NCBI RefSeq assembly: GCF_009208735.1
Contig: NZ_WFLJ01000014.1
Coordinates: 62,001 to 126,000, forward strand
Length of the DNA: 64,000 nucleotides
DNA from: Janthinobacterium rivuli
GTDB taxonomy: Bacteria; Pseudomonadota; Gammaproteobacteria; Burkholderiales; Burkholderiaceae_D
Reading direction: 5' to 3'
The notes under the pieces are model-generated. The model made no database searches and was not told the DNA's origin. It saw nothing but the letters and a program-made list of their open reading frames with translations. Shown here piece after piece: positions 9,534-19,110 of the stretch (the stretch's first letter is position 1; each line of letters starts with the position of its first letter). Both the position numbers and the translations under genes were made by a program.

Positions 9534-10451
9534 TCAATTGCTGCCGCCAGTCAGGTTAGCTTCCATTTTTTCTTCGCGCGTGAATTTGAAGCGGGTGATG
9601 ACGACCCACAGGTCATCCTTGTCACTCGACAACATGTTCGGTGGGAAACGGCCGAAGGGCGCCGCGCGGCGCACGATGGTCAGGGCCGCCGCGTCCAGCG
9701 CGGGGTTGCCCGAGCTTTTCTCCACGCGGACGCCGCCTTCCTTCTGGTAAATCGTGCCGTCCTGGAAGATGGGGATGTAGACGACCAGTTCGCCATACAT
9801 CTTGCGGCCATTCTTTTGCGGGAAATTCAGCGTGCCGATTTCCTCGATGCGCTTTTGCAGGGTCTTGTAATACATGGCATAGCCGACCTCCTGCGTGCTG
9901 GGCGTAATGAAAGTCTTGCGCGGACGTTTATTCTGGTCTTCCACGGTCTGGCTGATCTCGGCCGCCATGCGCGCGATGGCCTTGCTGCTTTCCATCAAGT
10001 CCGAACCGGACGCGAGCGGATTGGGCTTGTCCTTTTCCGTGATGGGCGCGGCGCTGTAGGGCGTCGGCTTGGCCGCCTGGGTCAGCAATTCCTGCTGCTT
10101 CTGCTCCAGCTCGGCGATGCGCCGGGCGCTGGCCTTGACGCTATCGCCCTCTTCCACCTTGCGCATGTCCGGCAAGGGCGACTTGGCGCGGCCCTTGTCG
10201 GCCTGGCCACCGCCGTCGAGGTTGGCTTGCGCCAGGGCCTCGGCCTTCAGCGGCTTGTTCGCATGCTTGGCGTTGACCAGGATCACTTCCAGGCCGGGAT
10301 CGGTGGCGATGGCGCGCTGCGGGGCCGGGGCGACAAAATGCAGCGCCAGCAAGGCGCCGTGCGCCAGCAGCGATACCGCCACGGCTATCATCAGAAAACG
10401 ATTCTCTCGGAAAGACTTCACGCGCAACCCAGTTCGCAACAAGCACACCAT
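9534..10451 (-). CDS. TonB-like energy-transducer family protein
   Basis: Inner-membrane anchored periplasmic protein with a TonB-type C-terminal domain. An N-terminal signal anchor ([21 protein letters not shown]) is followed by a Lys/Glu/Ala-rich spacer with coiled-coil character (about 90-190) and a C-terminal domain with [16 protein letters not shown] and [12 protein letters not shown], like TonB. No exbB/exbD is adjacent and the spacer lacks a long Pro-rich stretch. Its place between an RNB ribonuclease and aroE is a recurrent Burkholderiales arrangement rather than an iron-uptake setting, so its energised receptor is unknown. A GTG at 10421 is an alternative start. Confidence 0.78.
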   Translation of the reverse strand: MVCLLRTGLRVKSFRENRFLMIAVAVSLLAHGALLALHFVAPAPQRAIATDPGLEVILVNAKHANKPLKAEALAQANLDGGGQADKGRAKSPLPDMRKVEEGDSVKASARRIAELEQKQQELLTQAAKPTPYSAAPITEKDKPNPLASGSDLMESSKAIARMAAEISQTVEDQNKRPRKTFITPSTQEVGYAMYYKTLQKRIEEIGTLNFPQKNGRKMYGELVVYIPIFQDGTIYQKEGGVRVEKSSGNPALDAAALTIVRRAAPFGRFPPNMLSSDKDDLWVVITRFKFTREEKMEANLTGGSN

Positions 10452-10478
10452 ACAAGATGGCTGAATTCTACGTCATAG

Positions 10479-10509
10479 GGCGGTGCCGGCAACAGTTTTC
10501 GGCACCGCC
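10479..10509. other. Hairpin between RNB ribonuclease and TonB-like gene
   Basis: GGCGGTGCCG (10479-10488) pairs perfectly with CGGCACCGCC (10500-10509) around an 11-nt loop in the 78-nt gap. No T-run follows on the minus strand, so it may slow or partially attenuate leftward transcription, or protect the upstream mRNA end, rather than act as a full terminator. Confidence 0.5.
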
Positions 10510-10529
10510 TGGATGGCTTGACGGGCGCC

Positions 10530-12620
10530 TTACTTGACTTCGGGTTCGCTGACCACGTCTTCGCTGGCCAGTTCCGCCACTTCCGCCTCGGCGTCGCCGA
10601 CCTGGTTCGCCGCTTCCGGCGATGCTTCCGCCGTCACGTCGCCCTCGTCGGCACCTTCGTCGCCCGCCTCTTCCTCATAATCGAGCTCGGCGTCGTCGGC
10701 CGCCGCATCGGGCACGGCGGCGATTTCCAGCAGGCGCGCTTCGATGCTCAGGTCGACCTCATCCCAGCGCAGCAAGTCCAGCTTGACCTGGGCACCGCGC
10801 GCCACGGACGGCATGCCCGGCAGCTTGATGACCAGCGGAATGTCGACCAGGCGCAGGATTTCATCTTTCAGCACGACGGCATCGACCTGGCGCGCATTTT
10901 CCTGGTGCAGCCAGCGCAAGCACCAGTAGCGTTCCATGTTCGACTGGAAATCGCCATACGCGGCATACGCGGCGTCGAAGGCCGAAACGATGGCGAACAG
11001 GTTGGCGTCGCGCGGCTTGAACGGTGCCACCAGCGGCGCCGTCACGCCATGCTCGGCGCAGGCGATGATTTGCCACTGGTTCACCAGGTCCGTGTAGCGG
11101 CGCAAGGGCGACGTGCTCCACGCGTACTGGTCCACGCCCAGGCCCTGGTGCGGCGCCGCATGGGTGACCATGCGCACCTGCATCTTTGCCGCCCAGCTAT
11201 TGCCGCTGCCGCCGCCCTGGCTGCGGTAGATGCCCGGCACACCATGGTCGTGCAGCATCTTGCCCCATGTGCTGTTGGCAAAGATCATCAGTTCGGCGAC
11301 GATCTTGTCCAGCGGCGCGCCACGCTTGCGGCGTGCCACGGTGACGATGTCGTTTTCCACATAGAAATTGAAATCGACGCGGTTATTCTGTTCCGGCTTC
11401 AGGCCGAATGCTTCGCGCTTCTTCATGCGGCCCTGTTCCAGCTGCTGCGCCCATTGCCACAGGATGGCGAAATCGGCCTTGTGCGGATAGTCGCCTTCGC
11501 CGCTGGCCAGAGTTTCCTCGTTGACCACGTCGTCGAGCTGGTTATGCCGCAAGTTGCTGGCGATCGGCACCAGTTCGGCGCGCGTCTGCGTGCTGACCAC
11601 GGCCCAGTCCGCTTTCGGGTCCAGGGTTGCGTATAGCGACAGGGCCGGGCACGTCGTGCCTTCCGCGAGCGTGAACGCATTCACGATTTCATCCGGCAGC
11701 ATGGTGATCTTGTCGCCCGGCATGTAGACGGTCGACATGCGCTGGCGCGCCATCTTGTCGATCACGTCTTCCGGACGGATGCCCAGGCCCGGCGCGGCGA
11801 TGTGGATACCCACCTTGATCGTGCCATCCGGCAGCGGCTGCACGGAGAAAGCATCGTCGATCTCGGTGGTGGTCACGTCATCGATCGAGAAGGCGGCCAC
11901 ATCGGCCAGCGGCAGCTTGGCCGTCACGGATGGCACGGGCACGCTCGGGAAGCCGGCGCCCTTGGGGAAGTTTTCAAAGAGGAACTTCGACAAGTGCAGG
12001 TCTTTCGGCGAAGCAATACCGCCGACGGCCAGCATCAAACGCGGCGGCGTCGTGTGCAATTCCGTGCACGCCGCTTCCAGCGCCTTGTATTCGATGGTGT
12101 TCTTGTCCGGCTTGAACAGCAGTTGCAGCACCATGGGCTGCATCGAGGCAGGCAAGCGGTTCTGTTTCAGCTCTTCCACGTAAGCGGCCTGGACCAGCGC
12201 CTGCTGCTTTTTCTTTTCGATGCCGGCCAGGGCCGCCTTCAGCGACGCTTCCGGCGCCGCCTTGTAGCGGCCACGGCCTTTCTTGTAGAAATACACGGGC
12301 GCCGAATGCAGGGCCAGGATCAGGCCGGCCGCTTCCGGCGGCAATGGGGCGTGGCCGAAATACTCGGCGCCCAGCTCGGCAAAGCCGAACTCGTCTTCGC
12401 CCGCCACTTCCCACAGGAAATCGAGATCGATCTCGGCAGCAACAACCTTGGCTTGCTCGAGCAGCTCGGCCGGGGCCGGCTTTTCATACTGCAGCAGCAC
12501 GTCCTTGATCTTGACCTTGGTGCGCTTGCCGCTGGCCATTTCGACCTGGTAGGCTTCACCCGCTTGCGACAGGACCGTGCCGACCTTGAAATCGCCGGAT
12601 TCTTCAAAAAATAGATTCAT
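10530..12620 (-). CDS. RNB-domain ribonuclease (RNase II/R family)
   Basis: Predicted processive 3'-5' exoribonuclease. 696 residues. The RNB catalytic core begins near residue 240 with FSIDDVTTTEIDDAFSV, containing the clustered Asp residues that bind Mg2+, and continues through HIAAPG, MLPDEIVNAFTLAEG, the conserved Tyr/Arg segments and STSPLRRYTDLVNQWQ. The N-terminal part is not a clear tandem cold-shock domain as in E. coli RNase R, and the C-terminus is an acidic low-complexity tail rich in Glu, Ala and Asp. The start is 2 nt from the ubiC stop. Probably RNase II-like rather than RNase R, but not fully resolved. Confidence 0.9.
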   Translation of the reverse strand: MNLFFEESGDFKVGTVLSQAGEAYQVEMASGKRTKVKIKDVLLQYEKPAPAELLEQAKVVAAEIDLDFLWEVAGEDEFGFAELGAEYFGHAPLPPEAAGLILALHSAPVYFYKKGRGRYKAAPEASLKAALAGIEKKKQQALVQAAYVEELKQNRLPASMQPMVLQLLFKPDKNTIEYKALEAACTELHTTPPRLMLAVGGIASPKDLHLSKFLFENFPKGAGFPSVPVPSVTAKLPLADVAAFSIDDVTTTEIDDAFSVQPLPDGTIKVGIHIAAPGLGIRPEDVIDKMARQRMSTVYMPGDKITMLPDEIVNAFTLAEGTTCPALSLYATLDPKADWAVVSTQTRAELVPIASNLRHNQLDDVVNEETLASGEGDYPHKADFAILWQWAQQLEQGRMKKREAFGLKPEQNNRVDFNFYVENDIVTVARRKRGAPLDKIVAELMIFANSTWGKMLHDHGVPGIYRSQGGGSGNSWAAKMQVRMVTHAAPHQGLGVDQYAWSTSPLRRYTDLVNQWQIIACAEHGVTAPLVAPFKPRDANLFAIVSAFDAAYAAYGDFQSNMERYWCLRWLHQENARQVDAVVLKDEILRLVDIPLVIKLPGMPSVARGAQVKLDLLRWDEVDLSIEARLLEIAAVPDAAADDAELDYEEEAGDEGADEGDVTAEASPEAANQVGDAEAEVAELASEDVVSEPEVK

Positions 12621-12622
12621 TG

Positions 12623-13237
12623 TTATGCTTTGTTTATTAATGTGTCGGTTGCAACGGTACGAGTGACGGACGTCAACTCCAGCACCGCCGGCAAAAATAC
12701 TTCTGTTACCAGCAGCAATCCCTGGTGACGCTGATACAGGCAGCGGCGGGCAAAAAACAGCGACTTGTCGCTGGCGCGCGCCCCTTCCAGGGCCAGCGCC
12801 GCCTGCGCCCGCTGCACCAGCGGGTGCCCGGCGCGCAAGCGGGCAAATTCAAGGGTGCCGCGCCGCACCATGCGGTCGCCAAACAGCGTCGTGCCCAGCG
12901 AACGCTCGCCCAGCGCGGAAAACAGGGGCCAGTCCGTCGCCGTCGCCTGCATGGGCACGACGGTATGGCCAAACACGGCCGGTTTGTTATCACAACGCAA
13001 CAACACTTCGCGTTCCCACACCCGGCCCGCGCGGTGCAAACCGATGATGGCGGCCTCGTCGCTCAAACAGCGTGCCGTTTCCTGATGCAAACATTGCACG
13101 CGAAACGCGCTGCTGTGCGCTTTCAGCTTGGCCGTCAGCGAACCGCCGCCCGTCAGCCAGTGGCGCAAGGCCGGCGGCGCTTGGACGGCATTTACGTGCG
13201 CATGCCATTGCGCCTGGCGCAGCGATCCCGGCCTCAC
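12623..13237 (-). CDS. ubiC: Chorismate--pyruvate lyase
   Basis: Releases pyruvate from chorismate to give 4-hydroxybenzoate, the entry step of ubiquinone synthesis. 204 residues from a GTG at 13237 that overlaps the previous gene's stop as GTGA; the open frame extends upstream into that gene. The family pattern is visible: LRHWLTGGGSLT near the N-terminus, RVWEREVLLRC in the middle with active-site Arg, and PLFSALGERSLGTTLFGD, with the catalytic Glu further along in RGTLEFARL. It lies between a YqiA-like esterase and the RNB ribonuclease. Confidence 0.85.
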   Translation of the reverse strand: MRPGSLRQAQWHAHVNAVQAPPALRHWLTGGGSLTAKLKAHSSAFRVQCLHQETARCLSDEAAIIGLHRAGRVWEREVLLRCDNKPAVFGHTVVPMQATATDWPLFSALGERSLGTTLFGDRMVRRGTLEFARLRAGHPLVQRAQAALALEGARASDKSLFFARRCLYQRHQGLLLVTEVFLPAVLELTSVTRTVATDTLINKA

Positions 13238-13818
13238 CGGCCAGCATCCGCATCGATGCCGCAAAAGGCCAGCACGGGCGCCAGGTAGTCGGCAAACTCG
13301 CTGATGCCATGGTCGCTGCCATCGATGACCAGTTGCCGCGCCCCCTGATAATGCGCCACCATGTCGCGGTAGTCGAGCACTTCATCGCCGGTGGCGGCAA
13401 TCAGGAAATAACGTTGCGGCTGCGTAATTTTCTCTACGGCAAACGTGCGCAGCTCGGCTATGTACTCGCGCTTGAACTCGAATGGCTTGTCCGAATGGAA
13501 CTCGGTCGTCACGCCCACATGCTGTTCCAGGTCGATCAGGGGAACAATCGCGGGATTGAGCAGCACGGCGCGGCAACCGAGCTGCTCGGCCAGCCAGGTG
13601 GCGTAATAACCACCCAAGGACGAGCCGATGATCGTCAGGTCGGCCGGCGCCACGTCCTTGACCAGCGACAGCGCCAGTGCGATGGCCAGTTTCGGCGAGG
13701 CGGGCAATTGCGGGCACAGCCACTCCGCCTCGCGGCCCAGCGCCTGCATCTGCGCGGCCAGCAGGCGCGACTTCATCGACAGGGGCGACGAGCGAAATCC
13801 ATGCAGGTACAGAATCAT
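13234..13818 (-). CDS. YqiA/YcfP-family alpha/beta-hydrolase (esterase)
   Basis: Small cytoplasmic alpha/beta-hydrolase of the UPF0227/YqiA type. 194 residues starting MILYLHGFRSSP; the oxyanion strand HGF, the nucleophile elbow GSSLGGYYA (Ser near residue 67), an Asp in GDEVLDY and a His in DGSDHGISEF form a complete catalytic triad. The natural ester or thioester is unknown. Both ends overlap neighbours by 4 nt (ATGA with mpl, GTGA with ubiC), so it is translated as part of the operon. Confidence 0.83.
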   Translation of the reverse strand: MILYLHGFRSSPLSMKSRLLAAQMQALGREAEWLCPQLPASPKLAIALALSLVKDVAPADLTIIGSSLGGYYATWLAEQLGCRAVLLNPAIVPLIDLEQHVGVTTEFHSDKPFEFKREYIAELRTFAVEKITQPQRYFLIAATGDEVLDYRDMVAHYQGARQLVIDGSDHGISEFADYLAPVLAFCGIDADAGR

Positions 13819-15191
13819 CGGCCCAGCGCCTCCAGCAATTTCTGGTGCACGCCGCCAAAGCCGCCATTGCTCATGACCACGATCTGGTCGCCGGGACGGG
13901 CGCTTGCCGCCACGGCCGCCACCAGCGCGTCGATGTCTTCATAGGCGCTGGCAATCTTGCCCAGCGGCGCCAGCGCGTCGCCCAGGCTCCAGCCCAATGC
14001 TTGCTGGCTGCCGAAACCGAAGACCAGGTCGGCATCCTTGAGGCTGCCAGGCAGCGCATCTTTCATGGCGCCCAGCTTCATGGTGTTCGAACGCGGTTCC
14101 AGCACGGCCAGGATGCGGGCGCTGCTGCCGATCTTCTGGCGCAAGCCGCCCACGGTGGTGGCAATGGCCGTCGGGTGGTGCGCGAAATCGTCGTACACGG
14201 TAATGTTGTTGACCACGCCGCGCACTTCCATGCGGCGCTTGACGCTCTCGAAGCTGGCCAGCGCGGCGCACGCCTGGGCAATGGGCACGCCCACATGGCG
14301 CGCGGCGGCGATGGCCGCCAGCGCATTGCTGCGGTTGTGCTTGCCCGTGAGCGCCCACGCCACATGGCCTTCCTGCTGGCCATTGAAATACACGTCGAAG
14401 CTGCCGTCGGCCTGCTCTTGCAGTTGCCAGTTGGCATCTTGACCAAAACTTTCCTTTTCACTCCAGCAACCGCGCGCCAGCACGCGCTGCAGCGATGCCT
14501 CATCGCCGTTGAACACGAGGCGGCCGATGCCGGGCACCGTGCGCACCAGATGGTGGAATTGCGTCTCGATCGCGTGCAGATCGGGGAAGATGTCGGCGTG
14601 ATCATATTCCAGGTTATTCATGATCGCCGTCTTCGCGTGGTAATGCACGAACTTGCTGCGCTTGTCAAAGAAGGCCGTGTCGTATTCATCGGCTTCGATG
14701 ACGAAGAAGTCCGACTCGGCGCTCTTGCCGTCGATCTTGCCGGACAGGCGCGCGGAAATGCCAAAGTTCATCGGCACGCCGCCGATCAGGAAACCCGGCG
14801 CATAGCCCGCGTCTTCGAGTATCCAGGCCAGCATGGCCGAGGTGGTCGTCTTGCCATGCGTGCCGGCCACGGCCAGTACCCACCGGTTGCGCAAGATATG
14901 TTCGCCGATCCACTGCGGGCCGGACACATACGGCAGGCTGCGGTTGAGGATTTCTTCCACCAGCGGGTTGCCGCGCGAGACCACATTGCCAATCACATAC
15001 AAATCCGGGTTCAGCTTGGTTTGTTCCGGATCAAAGCCCTGGATCAGTTCGATTCCCTGCGATTCCAGCTGGGTGCTCATCGGCGGATACACGTTGGCAT
15101 CGCAACCAGTGACTTTATGGCCGGCTTCCTTGGCCAGGACAGCCAGGCCGCCCATGAAGGTACCGCAAATGCCGAGAATATGAATATGCAT
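13815..15191 (-). CDS. mpl: UDP-MurNAc:L-Ala-gamma-D-Glu-meso-DAP ligase
   Basis: Murein tripeptide ligase that reattaches recycled tripeptide to UDP-MurNAc. 458 residues, close to E. coli Mpl. Mur-ligase features: N-terminal IHILGICGTFMGGLAVLAKEAGH, the P-loop VAGTHGKTTTSAMLAWIL near 110, FFVIEADEYDTAFFD, a central GKHNRSNALAAIAAA, and DDFAHHPTAIATT. It heads the leftward operon, upstream of yqiA, ubiC, the ribonuclease, tonB-like, aroE and mtgA. Together with ampD (32 kb) and mtgA it forms part of the cell-wall synthesis and recycling set of this window. Confidence 0.96.
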   Translation of the reverse strand: MHIHILGICGTFMGGLAVLAKEAGHKVTGCDANVYPPMSTQLESQGIELIQGFDPEQTKLNPDLYVIGNVVSRGNPLVEEILNRSLPYVSGPQWIGEHILRNRWVLAVAGTHGKTTTSAMLAWILEDAGYAPGFLIGGVPMNFGISARLSGKIDGKSAESDFFVIEADEYDTAFFDKRSKFVHYHAKTAIMNNLEYDHADIFPDLHAIETQFHHLVRTVPGIGRLVFNGDEASLQRVLARGCWSEKESFGQDANWQLQEQADGSFDVYFNGQQEGHVAWALTGKHNRSNALAAIAAARHVGVPIAQACAALASFESVKRRMEVRGVVNNITVYDDFAHHPTAIATTVGGLRQKIGSSARILAVLEPRSNTMKLGAMKDALPGSLKDADLVFGFGSQQALGWSLGDALAPLGKIASAYEDIDALVAAVAASARPGDQIVVMSNGGFGGVHQKLLEALGR

Positions 15192-15305
15192 GTGATCAGT
15201 GCGAAAGGTGCTCGGTTAGTAAGTAAGACGGTGAGATAAAAAAGTGCAAGTGCAGGATTTTACCTGACGCCATGACTTTTTCCGCTTCGGAGTATCATCT
15301 CGCTC

Positions 15306-15944
15306 ATGACGAACGATGCATTTGACGATAGCGCGCAGTTGCGCCTGGAAATCGCCGCCGCTGCCGCGCGCCTCGTGGCGCAGGATGGCGCCGACTATGG
15401 CAGCGCCAAGCGCAAGGCGGCGCGGCAAGTCCTCGGCGACGCGCCGAACCGGCCGAATATACTGCCCGACAACGACATGATCGAGGAGCAGGTGCGGCAA
15501 TACAATGCCCTGTTCCTGGCCGACAGCCAGCCGGCGCGGCTGTTCCAGCTGCGCACGATCGCGCTGCAGGTGATGGAAGCGTTGCAACAATTTCATCCCC
15601 TGCTCAGCGGCCCCGTACTCAATGGCACGGCCGGCCCCCACGACGAGATCTATTTGCAGCTGTTTGCCGAGAGCGCCAAGGATATCCACATCTTCCTGCT
15701 GAATAAAAATGTCGTACTCGACATGTCGGAAAGCCCGCATTTCAAGGGAGCGCGTTATGATGCGGTCGAGACGGCCAGTTTTTTGTGGAAAAACGAAGGC
15801 GTGCACGCGGCCATGTATGAGCTCGACGATATGCGCGGCGCGCTGAAAACCAAGGCAGACGGCAAGGTGCTGCGCACCGACATCGCCGGGCTGCGCAGCC
15901 TGCTCGCCGCCAGCCTCGCCGATGGCGTGCCGGCTGCCGACTAA
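15306..15944 (+). CDS. Conserved hypothetical protein divergent from mpl
   Basis: 212-residue soluble protein with no signal peptide or membrane segment. I do not recognise a characterised domain. The first half is helical and Ala/Gln-rich; the middle has GPVLNGTAGPHDEIYLQLFAESAKDIHIFLLN, reminiscent of minimal nucleotidyltransferase folds, but the usual catalytic GSxAxG motif is missing, so no function is assigned. It is divergent from mpl (114-nt shared region) and 19 nt ahead of tlpA, which suggests co-transcription with that gene. Codon use matches its neighbours, so it is probably a real gene. Confidence 0.75.
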   Translation: MTNDAFDDSAQLRLEIAAAAARLVAQDGADYGSAKRKAARQVLGDAPNRPNILPDNDMIEEQVRQYNALFLADSQPARLFQLRTIALQVMEALQQFHPLLSGPVLNGTAGPHDEIYLQLFAESAKDIHIFLLNKNVVLDMSESPHFKGARYDAVETASFLWKNEGVHAAMYELDDMRGALKTKADGKVLRTDIAGLRSLLAASLADGVPAAD

Positions 15945-15963
15945 CATTGATATAGATAAAGTT

Positions 15964-16518
15964 ATGACAAAAAAGAATTGGATCGCCTGCGCCATCGTGG
16001 CGCTGATGTTTGGCGGCATGGGCGCCTACGTCGGTTTGAGCAAGGAAAAAGCGAAAGCAGCGGGACCGCTGACGACGACCATCGCGCCGGGCGCGACGGG
16101 GCCCGTCAACGAGCTGTATGCGCTGTCCTTGCCGGACGCGGCGGGCACCACGCAAGCCTTGTCTCAATGGAAAGGCAAGAATCTGCTGGTGAATTTCTGG
16201 GCGCCGTGGTGCCCGCCTTGCGTAGAAGAAATGCCGGAGTTATCCGAAGTACAAGGCCATTATGCGGCGAAAAACCTGCAGGTGATCGGCATCGGCATCG
16301 ATTCGGCCAGTAATATTGCCACCTTTGCCAGCAAGTTCAAGATCGCCTATCCCGTGTATGTGTCCGGCATGAGCGGCACCGACCTGTCGCGTCATTTTGG
16401 CAATGCCACGGGCGGTTTGCCCTTTACGGTGCTGATCGGCGCCGATGGCGAAGTCAAAAAGACCTATCTGGGCCGCTTGAAATTTGATCAGTTGCGCGCC
16501 GATCTGGATAAATTGTAA
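15964..16518 (+). CDS. TlpA-family thiol:disulfide oxidoreductase
   Basis: Membrane-anchored periplasmic thioredoxin-like reductase, a family that supplies electrons to cytochrome c maturation or other periplasmic thiols. The ATG at 15964 gives 184 residues; an N-terminal anchor (ACAIVALMFGGMGAYVGL) precedes a thioredoxin fold with active-site WCPPC at Cys83/Cys86 and the cis-Pro loop GGLPFTVLI. It is 19 nt after the hypothetical gene and about 80 nt before aroQ. ccsA at 33.8 kb is a possible functional partner, which is inference. Confidence 0.88.
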   Translation: MTKKNWIACAIVALMFGGMGAYVGLSKEKAKAAGPLTTTIAPGATGPVNELYALSLPDAAGTTQALSQWKGKNLLVNFWAPWCPPCVEEMPELSEVQGHYAAKNLQVIGIGIDSASNIATFASKFKIAYPVYVSGMSGTDLSRHFGNATGGLPFTVLIGADGEVKKTYLGRLKFDQLRADLDKL

Positions 16519-16600
16519 ATTCGGAGCGTGCTTTTTTCTCTTGCCAATGCGTATCTTTGGCGGCAAAATGCGGAACTTTCGCTAAAACGGTCTTCCATAC

Positions 16601-17038
16601 ATGGCAAAAAACCTCCTTCTGCTCAACGGTCCCAACCTGAATTTGCTGGGAACGCGCGAGCCTGAGGTCTACGGCGCCAGCACCTTGGCCGATATCGAAC
16701 AGGCAGCAATGGCGCAAGCCATGGCGGCCGGCGCCGACCTGGTCTGCTTTCAAAGCAACCATGAAGGCGCGCTGATCGACCGCATCCATGCCGCGCGAGC
16801 GGAAGGGATCGATGCCATCGTCATCAATCCGGGCGGCCTGACCCATACCAGCGTCGCCTTGCGCGATGCGCTGGCCGGGGTCGCCATCCCGTTCGTGGAA
16901 GTCCATATCTCGAATATTTATCAACGCGAAACGTTTCGACATCACTCATTTCTCAGCGCGATCGCGCAGGGGACGATCTGCGGCCTGGGTATCGATGGAT
17001 ATCGGTTTGCCATCGACTTTGCGCTTAAAAAACGTTAA
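16601..17038 (+). CDS. aroQ: 3-dehydroquinate dehydratase, type II
   Basis: Dodecameric enzyme that makes 3-dehydroshikimate in the shikimate pathway. 145 residues, normal length. The signature [17 protein letters not shown] near residues 9-25 holds the catalytic Arg and Tyr; [28 protein letters not shown] and the catalytic His in [12 protein letters not shown] are all intact. First of the aroQ-accB-accC-prmA arrangement frequent in beta- and gammaproteobacteria. The next gene starts 90 nt downstream. Confidence 0.97.
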   Translation: MAKNLLLLNGPNLNLLGTREPEVYGASTLADIEQAAMAQAMAAGADLVCFQSNHEGALIDRIHAARAEGIDAIVINPGGLTHTSVALRDALAGVAIPFVEVHISNIYQRETFRHHSFLSAIAQGTICGLGIDGYRFAIDFALKKR

Positions 17039-17128
17039 TCTACGCGATCTGCACGCATTTAGCGCGGCGATAGGTTCTGGACATCACCGCATCACTCATA
17101 AAACAAACTACATTCCTAGGGGTTTTAC

Positions 17129-17593
17129 ATGGATCTACGAAAACTCAAGACCTTGATCGACCTGGTCGCCGAATCGGATATCGCAGAGCTGGAAGTTACC
17201 GAAGGCGAAAGCAAGGTTCGCATCGTCAAATCGTCGGCCATGCCGCAAAACCAGATGGTCATGATGCAGCCGCAAGGCATGCAAGCCCAATACCAGCCAG
17301 CCGCGCCAGCCGCCGCCCCCGCCGCGGCAGCTGCCGTCGTGGTCGCCGCCGAGCCAACGGGCTATGTGGTCAAGTCGCCGATGGTCGGCACCTTCTACCG
17401 CTCCTCCGCTCCTGGCAGCGCCGCCTATGTTGAAGTGGGCTCGACCGTCAAGGAAGGTGATACCCTGTGCATCATCGAAGCGATGAAGCTCCTGAATGAA
17501 ATCGACTCCGATAAAGCCGGTGTCGTGACCCAGATCCTGGTCGAAAACGGCCAACCGGTCGAATTCGGTCAACCCTTGTTTGTGATCGGCTAA
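17129..17593 (+). CDS. accB: Acetyl-CoA carboxylase biotin carboxyl carrier protein
   Basis: Carrier subunit of acetyl-CoA carboxylase; biotin attached here shuttles CO2 for malonyl-CoA synthesis. 154 residues: N-terminal dimerisation region [23 protein letters not shown], an Ala/Pro-rich flexible linker (about 55-75), and a biotinyl domain with EAMKL, the biotin Lys being residue 120. It is followed by accC after about 100 nt containing a short GC-rich inverted repeat (17606-17623). Confidence 0.97.
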   Translation: MDLRKLKTLIDLVAESDIAELEVTEGESKVRIVKSSAMPQNQMVMMQPQGMQAQYQPAAPAAAPAAAAAVVVAAEPTGYVVKSPMVGTFYRSSAPGSAAYVEVGSTVKEGDTLCIIEAMKLLNEIDSDKAGVVTQILVENGQPVEFGQPLFVIG

Positions 17594-17605
17594 AACCCAG
17601 TCCAC

Positions 17606-17623
17606 ACGGCCGGCAACGGCCGT
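17606..17623. other. Small inverted repeat between accB and accC
   Basis: ACGGCCG and CGGCCGT flank a 4-nt loop, 13 nt after the accB stop, followed by TTGCAGTTTT. It could act as a weak attenuator or mRNA-processing hairpin setting the accB:accC ratio; the T-run is interrupted, so full termination is unlikely. Confidence 0.35.
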
Positions 17624-17694
17624 TTGCAGTTTTAGCCCCTCACACTTGTTGTTTCGCCGGCTCGCCGGCTCTCACAGACATACGCGAACCTACC

Positions 17695-19110
17695 ATGTTT
17701 GAAAAAATCCTGATTGCCAACCGTGGTGAAATTGCCCTCCGTATTCAGCGCGCCTGCCGCGAAATGGGCATTAAAACGGTTGTAGTCCACTCCGAAGCCG
17801 ACAAGGACGCGAAATACGTCAAGCTGGCCGACGAATCCGTTTGTATCGGCCCGGCACAGTCGACCCTGAGCTACCTGAACATGCCCGCCATCATCAGCGC
17901 CGCTGAAGTGACGGATGCGCAAGCGATTCACCCAGGCTATGGCTTCCTGTCGGAAAATGCCGACTTCGCCGAACGCGTCGAGAAATCGGGCTTCGTCTTC
18001 ATCGGCCCCCGTTCCGAATCGATCCGTTTGATGGGCGACAAAGTGTCGGCCAAGCAAACCATGATCAAGGCTGGCGTACCGTGCGTGCCCGGCTCGGAAG
18101 GCGCGTTGCCGGACGATCCGAAAGCGATCGTGCAAATTGCCCGCAAGATTGGCTACCCGGTCATCATCAAGGCCGCCGGTGGCGGTGGCGGACGCGGCAT
18201 GCGCGTGGTGCACACGGAAGCTGCCCTGATCAACGCCGTGGCGATGACCAAGACGGAAGCCGGCACGGCCTTCGGCAACCCTGAAGTGTATATGGAGAAG
18301 TACCTGGAAAATCCGCGCCACGTGGAAATCCAGATCCTCGCCGACGAACACAAGAACGCCGTCTGGCTGGGCGAGCGCGACTGCTCCATGCAGCGCCGCC
18401 ACCAGAAAGTGATCGAAGAAGCACCGGCGCCGGGCATCCCGCGCAAACTCATCGAGAAAATTGGCGACCGTTGCGCCGAAGCGTGCCGCAAGATCGGCTA
18501 CCGCGGCGCCGGCACGTTTGAATTCCTGTACGAAAACGGCGAGTTCTATTTCATTGAAATGAATACCCGCGTGCAAGTGGAACATCCGGTCACCGAGATG
18601 ATCACCGGCATCGACATCGTGCAAGAGCAGATCCGCATCGCCGCCGGCGAGAAACTGCGTTTCCGCCAGCGCGACGTCTTGCTGTCGGGCCACGCCATCG
18701 AGTGCCGCATCAATGCGGAAGACCCGTTCAAGTTCACGCCGTCGCCCGGCAAGATCGTCTCCTGGCATGCGCCGGGCGGCCCTGGCATCCGCGTCGACTC
18801 GCACGCCTACGCCGGCTACTACGTGCCGCCGCACTACGACTCGATGATCGGCAAAGTGATCGCTTACGGCGCCACGCGCGAGCAAGCGATCCGCCGCATG
18901 CAGATCGCCCTGTCCGAAATGGTGGTCGAAGGCATCAACACGAATATCGCCCTGCACCGCGAACTGATGATCGACGCGCGCTTCATCGAAGGCGGCACCA
19001 ACATTCACTATCTGGAACAGAAGCTGGCCGACATGCCGGACCTGGGCAAGAACCTGAATGGCGGCAGCCCCAGCATCGCCAAGAAATCCGAAATCAAGGC
19101 GGGCGCATGA
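17695..19110 (+). CDS. accC: Acetyl-CoA carboxylase biotin carboxylase subunit
   Basis: ATP-grasp enzyme that carboxylates the biotin on AccB. 471 residues, about 20 longer than E. coli AccC; the extra part is a polar C-terminal tail. Start [17 protein letters not shown] is typical. Other landmarks: [10 protein letters not shown] glycine-rich ATP loop, the catalytic region [27 protein letters not shown], and [10 protein letters not shown]. The stop overlaps the prmA start as ATGA, so the two are translationally coupled. Confidence 0.97.
   Translation: MFEKILIANRGEIALRIQRACREMGIKTVVVHSEADKDAKYVKLADESVCIGPAQSTLSYLNMPAIISAAEVTDAQAIHPGYGFLSENADFAERVEKSGFVFIGPRSESIRLMGDKVSAKQTMIKAGVPCVPGSEGALPDDPKAIVQIARKIGYPVIIKAAGGGGGRGMRVVHTEAALINAVAMTKTEAGTAFGNPEVYMEKYLENPRHVEIQILADEHKNAVWLGERDCSMQRRHQKVIEEAPAPGIPRKLIEKIGDRCAEACRKIGYRGAGTFEFLYENGEFYFIEMNTRVQVEHPVTEMITGIDIVQEQIRIAAGEKLRFRQRDVLLSGHAIECRINAEDPFKFTPSPGKIVSWHAPGGPGIRVDSHAYAGYYVPPHYDSMIGKVIAYGATREQAIRRMQIALSEMVVEGINTNIALHRELMIDARFIEGGTNIHYLEQKLADMPDLGKNLNGGSPSIAKKSEIKAGA

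Noticed and set aside
9522-9537. TTG at 9537 as the aroE start
   Set aside because: The ATG at 9522 gives the standard N-terminus for the family; the TTG would only add five residues overlapping the upstream stop.
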